From Gemmatimonadota bacterium (lineage in GTDB: Bacteria; Gemmatimonadota; Gemmatimonadetes; Palauibacterales; Palauibacteraceae): a stretch of 22,347 nt of DNA. Numbering within the stretch: position 1 is the stretch's first letter; each line of letters opens with the position of its first letter. The notes under the pieces were generated by a model. The model was not told the DNA's origin. It saw nothing but the letters and a program-made list of their open reading frames with translations, and did not search any database. Shown piece after piece: positions 1 to 6,921 of this stretch. The stretch covers positions 1 to 22,347 of the forward strand of contig JAOTWC010000003.1 of NCBI GenBank assembly GCA_029863105.1, read 5' to 3'. The position numbers and the translations under genes were made by a program.

Positions 1-172
1 TGAGATCGAGGCGGCGGGACTCGTGCTGTACGACGGCAAAGTGCAGTGCATGACCTGCCACGAGCCTCACACTCAGCAGTTCCAACCGTTCCTGCGACTC
101 GCGAACACGCAGTCGCTGTGTCTCACCTGTCACCGCAGCAATCCGAGCGAAACAACCGCGCATGCGTGGTAG
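1..172 (+). CDS. Paired-CXXCH multiheme cytochrome c, C-terminal end (partial)
   Basis: The window opens inside this gene; the reading frame begins at base 2 and stops with TAG at 170-172, leaving 56 residues. Two heme-binding motifs are visible, CMTCH and CLTCH, about 30 residues apart and separated by a stretch ending in LRLANTQSLC. That is the layout of the paired (doubled) CXXCH domain. The segment beginning EIEAAGLVLYDGKVQC aligns clearly with SIEAAGLKLF...EKVQC in the next gene, so the two are tandem paralogues. The protein is presumably exported and carries electrons in the periplasm or at the cell surface. The N-terminus, total heme count and signal peptide are outside the window. The cytochrome assignment is firm; the exact role is inferred from neighbours. 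Confidence 0.85.
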   Translation, partial: EIEAAGLVLYDGKVQCMTCHEPHTQQFQPFLRLANTQSLCLTCHRSNPSETTAHAW

Positions 173-226
173 CTCGGACTCAACCCCAACGTCTCTCAGG
201 ACTCAGAGGCCAACAGGAGCAGGACG

Positions 227-919
227 ATGAACACCAACCGACTGCAGAAGCTCCTCGTGGGCGCCATCGCGTGCAGCGCGATGCTGCTCACCACGAACAG
301 CGTCGCGATCGCACAGACCGACGACGTTGGCAGCACCAAGCACAACCTGTCCGTGTTGTCGGGCGGCAACGACCCGACGTCGGGCGGCATCCTCGAAGAC
401 TACGGTGAGATCTGCGTCTACTGCCACACGCCCCACGCCGGTTCCATCGAGGCACCGCTGTGGAACCGGGCCTTCGGCGCCGGGCCGTATGATATGTACA
501 CCAGCAACACGATCGAAATGACGCAGGACACGGATCCGACCGGCGTTTCGGCCGCCTGCCTGTCGTGCCACGATGGCACGATCGGACTGGACGTGATCAC
601 GAACGCGCCGAATTCCTTTACCGGGACGATTCCGACGACGTCCGACGGCGTCAACACGATCGACGGTAACGAGAACCTCGGGACCGATCTGCGGAACGAT
701 CATCCGATCTCGATCGTGTACGATCCCGCGCTCGATCCGGCGTTCAACACGGTCGCCAGCATCGAAGCGGCCGGCTTGAAGCTGTTCACGGATCCGACGA
801 CGCCTGGTGAGAAGGTCCAGTGCGCAAGCTGCCACAATCCGCACAACGACACGAACTCGCCGCTGCTGCGGATCGCCAACAGCTCCAGCGATCTGTGCAC
901 GACCTGCCACATCAAGTAG
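227..919 (+). CDS. Tetraheme cytochrome c, paired-CXXCH type
   Basis: The 230-residue protein has a clear signal peptide (hydrophobic core near residues 9-25, likely cleavage after VAIAQ, residue 30). Four heme c motifs follow: CVYCH (63-67), CLSCH (111-115), CASCH (199-203) and CTTCH (224-228). The last two, with NPH after the third heme and LLRIAN before the fourth, form a typical paired-CXXCH domain; extra His residues such as H39 and H159 could be distal ligands. The ATG at 227 is preceded by AGGAG at 215-219 with good spacing, which fixes the start. It lies 54 bp after a paralogue and 49 bp before a hexaheme lipoprotein gene, suggesting one operon for periplasmic or transmembrane electron transfer. 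Fold and heme count are read from the sequence; the redox partner is inferred. Confidence 0.92.
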   Translation: MNTNRLQKLLVGAIACSAMLLTTNSVAIAQTDDVGSTKHNLSVLSGGNDPTSGGILEDYGEICVYCHTPHAGSIEAPLWNRAFGAGPYDMYTSNTIEMTQDTDPTGVSAACLSCHDGTIGLDVITNAPNSFTGTIPTTSDGVNTIDGNENLGTDLRNDHPISIVYDPALDPAFNTVASIEAAGLKLFTDPTTPGEKVQCASCHNPHNDTNSPLLRIANSSSDLCTTCHIK

Positions 920-971
920 CGCGGCGGCGTCGGCTTGCCTCGACTGGTAGGCAGGCAGACAATGTGCGGTG

Positions 972-1973
972 ATGAGAACAACCGTCCTGCGGGCCTCGCT
1001 GCTCGCACTCGCCACGGCGGCGGCAGCCAGCTGCAGTCGACAGCTGCTGTCCGTCGTGGCGGATGTTCCGCCGCCGCCACCACGAGCCGATACGGTGGCC
1101 AGGCCCCCGGCTCGTCCGCCCGGGACCCTGTTTCTGCATTCGGACACGATGCGTCCTCCGATCGAGGACGTGCTCGATCCGGACAGCGTGATTCAACTTC
1201 TCCCGCGAGATCAGGCCGGGAACATCGACTGGGTCGCGGCGCTTCGCAGCGGCGTGATCGCACCCCGTCCCACGGTCTCCGGCATCGACTTGCCCCCGGA
1301 GGTGCCCCGGTTCGCGTTCGGCTTCGACTTCTATTTTCCCGGGCCGAATCCGACGTTCGACGCCTTCTTTCCGCACTCCGCGCACACGGAGTGGGTGGAT
1401 TGCGCCCAGTGCCACGCGCGCATCTTCCGCTACCGTGGCACCGAGATCAAAATGGCGGATGTCCTGCAGGGCAGGTACTGCGGCGAGTGCCACGGGAAGG
1501 TGTCGTTTCCGCCCGTGACGGCATGCGAGCGCTGCCACCAGGAGCTGCCGCAGCCGCCGAACCGTGCGCAGCCGATCCTGCTCGGCACGCTCACGATGAA
1601 GCGGATGCTGCGAGCGCCGGAGCCGGTCGCCGATTCCACCGCTCTGATCGCGAAGTCGCCCGCCGACTCCAACGCCGTGGCCGACCCCGACCCGGCGATC
1701 GGCGGAACGCCGCCGGTGCGTGCCGGGCGCACGTTCGTGACCGCGAGCTTACCGCCGTCGGTGTTTCCGCACTGGGTCCACAGGATTCGCTTCCAGTGCC
1801 GGGTTTGCCACCTCGAACTGTTCGAGCCCCGACTCGGGGCGAACGACATTACGATGGCGGCGATCGACGAAGGCCGGTTCTGTGGCCGCTGCCACGACGG
1901 GGACACGGCGTTCGACGTGAGTTTCGATTCCTGCCAGCGCTGTCATCAGCCGCCCGAACAGGACACCGAGTAG
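972..1973 (+). CDS. Hexaheme cytochrome c, two c7-like triheme modules, probable lipoprotein
   Basis: A 333-residue protein starting at the ATG at 972 (an in-frame GTG lies directly before it at 969). The N-terminus has a hydrophobic segment ending AAAASC, a weak lipobox-like site, so a lipid anchor at the Cys is likely but unproven. A Pro-rich linker follows. Six heme motifs fall in two sets of three (numbered from the GTG): CAQCH 145, CGECH 171, CERCH 186; and CRVCH 277, CGRCH 305, CQRCH 322. Each set is preceded by FPHxxH (134-139 and 266-271), whose His residues are probable distal ligands, as in cytochrome c7-type domains. The two modules are therefore an internal duplication joined by an Ala/Pro/Asp-rich linker of about 75 residues. 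The gene sits between a tetraheme cytochrome and an outer-membrane barrel, which suits the periplasm-facing member of a conduit. Confidence 0.88.
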   Translation: MRTTVLRASLLALATAAAASCSRQLLSVVADVPPPPPRADTVARPPARPPGTLFLHSDTMRPPIEDVLDPDSVIQLLPRDQAGNIDWVAALRSGVIAPRPTVSGIDLPPEVPRFAFGFDFYFPGPNPTFDAFFPHSAHTEWVDCAQCHARIFRYRGTEIKMADVLQGRYCGECHGKVSFPPVTACERCHQELPQPPNRAQPILLGTLTMKRMLRAPEPVADSTALIAKSPADSNAVADPDPAIGGTPPVRAGRTFVTASLPPSVFPHWVHRIRFQCRVCHLELFEPRLGANDITMAAIDEGRFCGRCHDGDTAFDVSFDSCQRCHQPPEQDTE

Positions 1974-1978
1974 GACGC

Positions 1979-3898
1979 AGGCGGTGGCGAGCGGCGGCCG
2001 CCTGTGCGGCGCTGGTTGTCGGATCCACGACCCTTCCGTCCGTGTCTCACGCGCAGGGCCTGCCCCGGATCGTCGCCCAGCGAACCGTCGTCGGGTTTCG
2101 GCTGGATGAAGCCTGGAGCGGACCGACAGTGGGCGCCACGTCGAGACAATCCAACCTGGAGGAGTGGTTCGTTTTACCCTTCGCGGGCTCCGTGCTGCAC
2201 CCCGGCATTCTGCGGTACAGCTTCGAGTTCCGGCCGACCTTCCGGCAGGCAGGGTCGACGGACCTCCCGTCTTCGCTGAACTCGCGCTCTCTCGGGTTCA
2301 GCAGCGACGTGACCTTGCTGAGCGCGAAACCCGTCCACCTGGACTTCAATCTCGACCGGTCCACCGGCCGAACATCCGGCGGATTCGGCACGCGGGGAGA
2401 ATTCGAGTTCCACGGCCTGGGTGCAGGCCTGACCTGGATGAACCGTCTGCTTCCGATGACCGCGCGCATCGACACGAGAACAGGATCGAGCCTGACGGAG
2501 GTCGGGCCGGACCGCATCCCGATCGCCCGCGACGACGGGTCCCTGCGGGGCCGGGTCAGCATGCGGAACCGGAAGCTCGAGGCGGTCGCCGAGTGGACGA
2601 ACGTACACGACCGGCTCCGGGACACCCGGCTGGAATCCCGCAACATGTTCGTCAATCACCGCTTCCGCTGGGGAAAGGGAAGCGAGCTGGTGTCCAGGTG
2701 GCGACGAACGGACCGCTCCGGGTCGATCTCCCAGATGCGCAGCGCGTGGTCGGAACAGATCCGCATCCAGCACACTACTTCGGCGCGTACGACACTGACG
2801 TATTCGCGCAGCCTGTCGGAAGGAACCGGCGCTCGCGCCTCGAGCCGCACCCTGGGCTGGAATTTCACCACCCGCCCATTCCCGGGCGTGACACTCGGCG
2901 GCCGGGCCTCTGCCTCCACGTCCGATTTCGAGGGCGGTCGGCAACGCAACGTGAGCGCGGGGCCGCAGGGTTCGTTTCGCTTCGGCCTGCCCGCCGACAT
3001 CCGGCTCTCGGGCGGTGCGTTCGCCGGCTACGTGCTGCGCGACCTGGACGGGAGCACCGGCGGTCTGGTGCCCGTGCTGAACGAGGAGCACGAGATCGGG
3101 CCGACGCGCGCCGTGACGCTCGATCAGAGCCGTGTGGATCCGACCAGCATCGAGGTGCGCAGCCGGGACGAGACAATCCTGTACGAACCGGGAATCGACT
3201 ACGAAGTCATTTCGCTGGGCGGTCTCACGGAAATCCAGATTCCGGTCGGCTCCCGGATCCTCATCGACGACAAGATCATCGTCAGCTATCGGTTCCGGAT
3301 CGCGATCGACTCGCGGGAGGAAGGTGCGGTCACCAGGTTCGACGTGGGCCTCTCACGCAGCGGCGTCAGCCTGCGGCATACGCGGTCGGAGCGCGCCACG
3401 GAGTTTTCCGGAACCGGAGCACCCGTGACCGGCGACTTCCGCCAGCATTCGACGTCCGTCTCGGCCAACCTTTCGCTGCCGTTCGGGCGGCTGCGCGCGG
3501 GCATCATGGATCGACGCCGTCGCTCGGCCACCATCGGCTACGATCTGCTCGAGGGTAGCGCTTCCTTCCTGTTTCCCGTGTGGAACGGCGTCCAGTCGTC
3601 GATCGATGCGGGTGGGAGTCGAGCCCGTGACCGCGATGGCAGGACGAGCCGGCTGTCCATCGGCGTGAGCACGAGCTGGGCCGTGCGACCGGAACTTCAA
3701 CTGACCGGCACGATCACCGCACTGCGCTGGCGGCAACACTCCGACCTGACCGAACGAAGCTACTCGGCGAGCGGCGGCCTGACCTGGCGTGTCGGGCGGT
3801 TCCAGGCCCGGGCACTGTATCACCATTCGAATCGCGACAGAGCGAGTTCCCGCTATACCGGCAACCGTCTGACCATGGACATCGCGCGTCGATTCTAG
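1979..3898 (+). CDS. Outer-membrane beta-barrel protein beside multiheme cytochromes (porin candidate)
   Basis: About 639 residues. A convincing export signal (RRRWRAAAACAALVV...SVSHAQ) begins near 1979, so coding starts there or slightly upstream, but no ATG, GTG or TTG lies in frame between 1901 and 2041. CTG codons at 1931 or 1940 inside the preceding gene are possible starts, and GTG at 2042 would remove the signal's core. The rest alternates polar and hydrophobic residues with many aromatic girdle positions and ends in ARRF with the terminal Phe typical of BAM-inserted barrels. A soluble-looking insert at about residues 362-441 (nt 3064-3300) contains SIEVRSRDETILYEPGIDYE. No TonB box or plug is recognisable. 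The position directly after the hexaheme lipoprotein gene suggests the porin sheath of a porin-cytochrome complex; sequence similarity to MtrB or OmbB was not tested. An unrelated barrel is the alternative. Confidence 0.75.
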   Translation, partial: RRWRAAAACAALVVGSTTLPSVSHAQGLPRIVAQRTVVGFRLDEAWSGPTVGATSRQSNLEEWFVLPFAGSVLHPGILRYSFEFRPTFRQAGSTDLPSSLNSRSLGFSSDVTLLSAKPVHLDFNLDRSTGRTSGGFGTRGEFEFHGLGAGLTWMNRLLPMTARIDTRTGSSLTEVGPDRIPIARDDGSLRGRVSMRNRKLEAVAEWTNVHDRLRDTRLESRNMFVNHRFRWGKGSELVSRWRRTDRSGSISQMRSAWSEQIRIQHTTSARTTLTYSRSLSEGTGARASSRTLGWNFTTRPFPGVTLGGRASASTSDFEGGRQRNVSAGPQGSFRFGLPADIRLSGGAFAGYVLRDLDGSTGGLVPVLNEEHEIGPTRAVTLDQSRVDPTSIEVRSRDETILYEPGIDYEVISLGGLTEIQIPVGSRILIDDKIIVSYRFRIAIDSREEGAVTRFDVGLSRSGVSLRHTRSERATEFSGTGAPVTGDFRQHSTSVSANLSLPFGRLRAGIMDRRRRSATIGYDLLEGSASFLFPVWNGVQSSIDAGGSRARDRDGRTSRLSIGVSTSWAVRPELQLTGTITALRWRQHSDLTERSYSASGGLTWRVGRFQARALYHHSNRDRASSRYTGNRLTMDIARRF

Positions 3899-3899
3899 A

Positions 3900-3929
3900 T
3901 TGATTCGAGCCGGTGGGCCGCCGTATGAT
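3900..3929 (+). promoter_or_regulatory. Probable sigma-70-type promoter for the diheme cytochrome block
   Basis: TTGATT at 3900-3905 and TATGAT at 3924-3929 are separated by 18 bp, matching 4/6 and 5/6 of the -35 and -10 consensus. It lies just after the barrel gene's stop and would place the transcript start near 3936, about 29 nt before the GTG at 3965. A Shine-Dalgarno AGGGAGG follows at 3954-3960. This suggests the genes from 3965 onward can be transcribed independently of the multiheme block. Confidence 0.5.
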
Positions 3930-3964
3930 CTCCTGAGAGCGTCAGACCATTTCAGGGAGGTTCG

Positions 3965-4684
3965 GTGGCTACAATCGGAAGACGGAGTGGATCGGTCTTG
4001 GTGGCCGTGACAGGCCTCGGGAGCCTGACCCTGGCCGGGAGCCTCCCCGGACAGGCACTGCAAGCCGACTCGCTACCACCCGGCGTCACGATGGAAATGG
4101 TCGAGGAGGGTCGGGTGATCTTCGAAGGCCCGGGCCTGTGCACCACATGCCATGGCGAGAGCGGTCAGGGTTTGATCGGGCCCGATCTCACCGACAACGA
4201 TTGGATCCAGGCCAAAGGCAGCTACCTGTCCATTCTCCAGGTCGTCACGACGGGTGTCACGGCCGACCAATCCGCTACCGGTACGGAGATGCCCGCCCGG
4301 GGGGGCTCGCTGATCAGCGACGCAGACGTGCACGCGGTGGCAGCCTACATCTGGAGGATGAGCCATCCCGAAGCGGGTGAAGAGTTGCCTCCCGGTGTGT
4401 CCGAGGAGATCATCGATCGGGGGCGTGAGGTGTTTGCGGGACCCGGCAACTGCTTCGGATGTCACGGGAGCGATGCGACCGGCCTCGTGGGTCCCGATCT
4501 GACGGATGATGTCTGGCTGGACGCGAAGGGAAGCTACCTGGCCATCGGCCGGATCATTGCCAACGGCGTGACGGAGGAACAGTCGACGCGCGGAATTCCC
4601 ATGCCTCCAAAGGGCGGGTCGGCGATCACCGAAGCCGAAATTGAGCGGGTCGCGGCGTACGTCTGGTACCTCAGCCACCGTTGA
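3965..4684 (+). CDS. Diheme cytochrome c (two tandem class I-like domains)
   Basis: The 239-residue exported protein starts at GTG 3965, supported by AGGGAGG at 3954-3960. A signal peptide occupies about residues 1-33. Two mono-heme domains of roughly 95 residues follow. Domain 1 has CTTCH (59-63) and a probable axial Met109 in MPARGG; domain 2 has CFGCH (163-167) and Met213 in MPPKGG. Both share the patterns GPDLTD, AKGSYL and AAYxWxxSH, so the protein is an internal duplication. It is a soluble or loosely attached periplasmic electron carrier by family precedent. It lies 57 bp before a close paralogue and downstream of a probable promoter. The likely role is to feed electrons to, or take them from, the multiheme conduit or a terminal oxidase; the partner cannot be read from the sequence. 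Confidence 0.9.
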   Translation: MATIGRRSGSVLVAVTGLGSLTLAGSLPGQALQADSLPPGVTMEMVEEGRVIFEGPGLCTTCHGESGQGLIGPDLTDNDWIQAKGSYLSILQVVTTGVTADQSATGTEMPARGGSLISDADVHAVAAYIWRMSHPEAGEELPPGVSEEIIDRGREVFAGPGNCFGCHGSDATGLVGPDLTDDVWLDAKGSYLAIGRIIANGVTEEQSTRGIPMPPKGGSAITEAEIERVAAYVWYLSHR

Positions 4685-4741
4685 TTCCGAGACCACCGCA
4701 GCCTAGCATTCAGGGTACGTAACCCGCATCAGGGACGCATC

Positions 4742-5464
4742 ATGAAACGACATCGACCGCTGGTTCAACTCAGTGTGGTCTTTCTATTTGGCGCGCTGTT
4801 CGCTCGTCCTCCGCAGGCTGCGGCCCAGGTGACGGCCGCAACGCGGGACTCGCTCCCGTGGGGCGTCACCATGGACATGGTCAAGGAAGGCGAGGCGATC
4901 TTCAAGGGGAACGGCTTGTGCACGACCTGTCACGGCTCCAACGCCGAGGGCGGCGTCGGACCGCGGCTTGCGGATAACGATTGGCTGCAGGCCAAGGGCA
5001 GCTACCTGTCGATCCTGCAGGTGATCCTGACCGGGGTTCCCGAGTCTCAGTCGTCAACGGGCACGGCCATGCCGGCCCGCGGCGGGACGAAGATCGACGA
5101 TGCGCAGGTACAGTCGGCCGCCGCGTACATCTGGAAGACGAGCCATCCCGAGTCGGGCGACTCGCTGCCTCCCGGTGTGACGCCGGAGATGGTGAAGCGG
5201 GGAGAACAGGTGTTCAACGGTCCGGGTGCGTGCGCCCTGTGCCACGGCAGCGAAGCCACGGGCCTCCTGGGCCCCGATCTGACCGACGACGTGTGGCTCG
5301 ACGCCAAGGGCGAATACAAGACGATCGGCCGAATCATCGCCGAGGGTATATCCGAAAAGGCGTCGACGAGCGGAATCGCGATGCCTCCCCGGGGAGGATC
5401 GGATATCTCGGCGAGCGACATCGAACGCGTGGCGGCGTATGTGTGGTACGTGAGCCACCGGTAG
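4742..5464 (+). CDS. Diheme cytochrome c, tandem paralogue of the preceding gene
   Basis: The 240-residue protein starts at ATG 4742 with AGGGA just upstream (4731-4735). A signal peptide (LSVVFLFGALF core, cleavage near AAAQ, residue 29) is followed by two cytochrome c domains: CTTCH (60-64) with Met110 in MPARGG, and CALCH (164-168) with Met214 in MPPRGG. It matches the preceding protein over almost the whole mature length, including the PPGVT linker, and both end in SHR, so the pair arose by gene duplication of an already duplicated protein. The signal peptides have diverged far more than the mature domains. The gene is co-oriented and probably co-transcribed with its paralogue and with the peptidase gene 8 bp downstream. 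The cytochrome assignment is secure; the division of labour between the paralogues is unknown. Confidence 0.9.
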   Translation: MKRHRPLVQLSVVFLFGALFARPPQAAAQVTAATRDSLPWGVTMDMVKEGEAIFKGNGLCTTCHGSNAEGGVGPRLADNDWLQAKGSYLSILQVILTGVPESQSSTGTAMPARGGTKIDDAQVQSAAAYIWKTSHPESGDSLPPGVTPEMVKRGEQVFNGPGACALCHGSEATGLLGPDLTDDVWLDAKGEYKTIGRIIAEGISEKASTSGIAMPPRGGSDISASDIERVAAYVWYVSHR

Positions 5465-5472
5465 CCCTGCCG

Positions 5473-6909
5473 ATGAGGTGTGCGGCGGGATGGACCGGGG
5501 CGGCCTCGTGCGCCGTCGCATCACTGCTGTTCATCCCGGGCCGGTCCGCGGCCCAGGAGTCGGCCCCGGTCATCGACGCCCGGCCCGGCGCCGGGTCGGT
5601 CATGGAGGCGATCGTCGATTCCGTTTCGGCTGAGCGGATCGAGGCCGACATTCGAACGCTCGCCGCGTTCGGCACCCGCAATACGATGTCCGATACGCTG
5701 TCCGACAGGCGCGGCATCGGCGCCGCCCGGCGCTGGATCAAGGCGGAATTCGACCGGATTTCGGATGCCTGCGGCGGATGCCTGGATGTGACCTTCCAAT
5801 CGTCTGTCGTCACCGGTGCTCGTCGCATGCCGGATTCCACCGTGGTCGTCAACGTGATCGCGATTCAGCGCGGCACTACGGACCCGAACCGCTACGTCAT
5901 CATGTCCGGGGACGTCGACTCGCGGGCGTCCGACGGGTCCGATGCCACGACCGACGCTCCCGGCGCGAACGACAACGCTTCGGGAATGGCGGGCGTCATC
6001 GAGGCGGCTCGCGTGCTGACGCGTTACGAGTTCCCGGCTTCGATCGTTTACGCCGGGCTGTCCGGAGAGGAGCAGGGGTTGTTCGGCGGGCAGAACATGG
6101 CCGCCGAGGCGAAGGCCGCCGGATGGCGTATCGAGGCCGTGCTGAACAACGATATGATCGGCAACACGCAGGGCCAGAACGGCATAACGGACAACACCGT
6201 CGCCCGGGTGTTTTCCGAGGGCGTCCGTGCCGACGAGACGGAGCGGATGTCCCGCCTTCGGCGGTTCACGGGTGGCGAGGTAGACTCGCCGTCGCGGAAC
6301 CTGGCGCGCTACGTGGACCGGATGGCCGACCTGTACATTCCGAATCTCGACGTGATGATGATCTATCGTCTCGACCGGTTCGGTCGCGGCGGACACCACA
6401 GGCCGTTCAACGACGTCGGATACCCGGCGGTGAGGATCATGGAGGCGAATGAAGACTACCGCCGCCAGCACCAGGACATCCGGGTCGAGGACGGCGTCGA
6501 GTACGGCGACGTGGTCGAAGAAGTCGAGTTCGACTTCGCGGCGAAGCTCACGTCCCTGAACGCGGTCACGCTGGCCGCCCTCGCCTGGGCGCCGCCCCCG
6601 CCCTCCGGTGTGGAGATCCAGGGTGCCGTGCGACCGAGCACGACCCTGCGCTGGGAAGCCATCGACCCGACAAGCGCTCCAGATCTCGCTGGCTACCGGG
6701 TCTACTGGCGTCTCACCGACCAGCCGCAGTGGCAGTGGAGCGAGTTCACCGCCGCGGTCGAACACACGCTCGAAAACGTTGTGATCGATAACTACATCTT
6801 CGGCGTGGCGGCCGTGTCGGAGACCGGTTTCGAGAGCCCCGTCGTGTTCCCCGGTCCGGTCGGGGCGTTCGCTCCGGTGCCGCCTCCCGCCGATTCCTCC
6901 GGGACCTAG
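5473..6909 (+). CDS. Exported M28-family peptidase-like protein with C-terminal FN3-like domain
   Basis: A 478-residue protein starting at ATG 5473, 8 bp after the cytochrome stop. A signal peptide precedes SAAQ (residue 28). The M28 (aminopeptidase Y/S type) core shows PGANDNASG with ligand D167, SGEEQG with catalytic E199 and ligand E200, NNDMIG with ligand D227, and GGHHRPFNDVGYPA with ligand H308 or H309. The first zinc-ligand position, normally His in an HxDS motif, reads SGDVDS here, so Asp147 replaces it (codon GAC). The domain ends near residue 370. Residues about 375-465 resemble a fibronectin type III module (TLRWEA, AGYRVYWR, YIFGVAAVSETG). The likely role is extracytoplasmic peptide or amino-acid-derivative hydrolysis; activity is uncertain because of the ligand change. 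It precedes the glutamate-synthase-like gene by 12 bp. Confidence 0.85.
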   Translation: MRCAAGWTGAASCAVASLLFIPGRSAAQESAPVIDARPGAGSVMEAIVDSVSAERIEADIRTLAAFGTRNTMSDTLSDRRGIGAARRWIKAEFDRISDACGGCLDVTFQSSVVTGARRMPDSTVVVNVIAIQRGTTDPNRYVIMSGDVDSRASDGSDATTDAPGANDNASGMAGVIEAARVLTRYEFPASIVYAGLSGEEQGLFGGQNMAAEAKAAGWRIEAVLNNDMIGNTQGQNGITDNTVARVFSEGVRADETERMSRLRRFTGGEVDSPSRNLARYVDRMADLYIPNLDVMMIYRLDRFGRGGHHRPFNDVGYPAVRIMEANEDYRRQHQDIRVEDGVEYGDVVEEVEFDFAAKLTSLNAVTLAALAWAPPPPSGVEIQGAVRPSTTLRWEAIDPTSAPDLAGYRVYWRLTDQPQWQWSEFTAAVEHTLENVVIDNYIFGVAAVSETGFESPVVFPGPVGAFAPVPPPADSSGT

Positions 6910-6921
6910 GGGCGTCGGGAC

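Noticed and set aside
935..1978. Upstream in-frame extension of the barrel gene to 935
   Set aside because: It would overlap the hexaheme gene over its full length and encodes Arg/Pro-rich shadow sequence; the signal peptide marks the true beginning.
4981..5472. Upstream extension of the peptidase frame through the second diheme cytochrome gene
   Set aside because: The cytochrome frame is clearly real there, and the ATG at 5473 starts a proper signal peptide.
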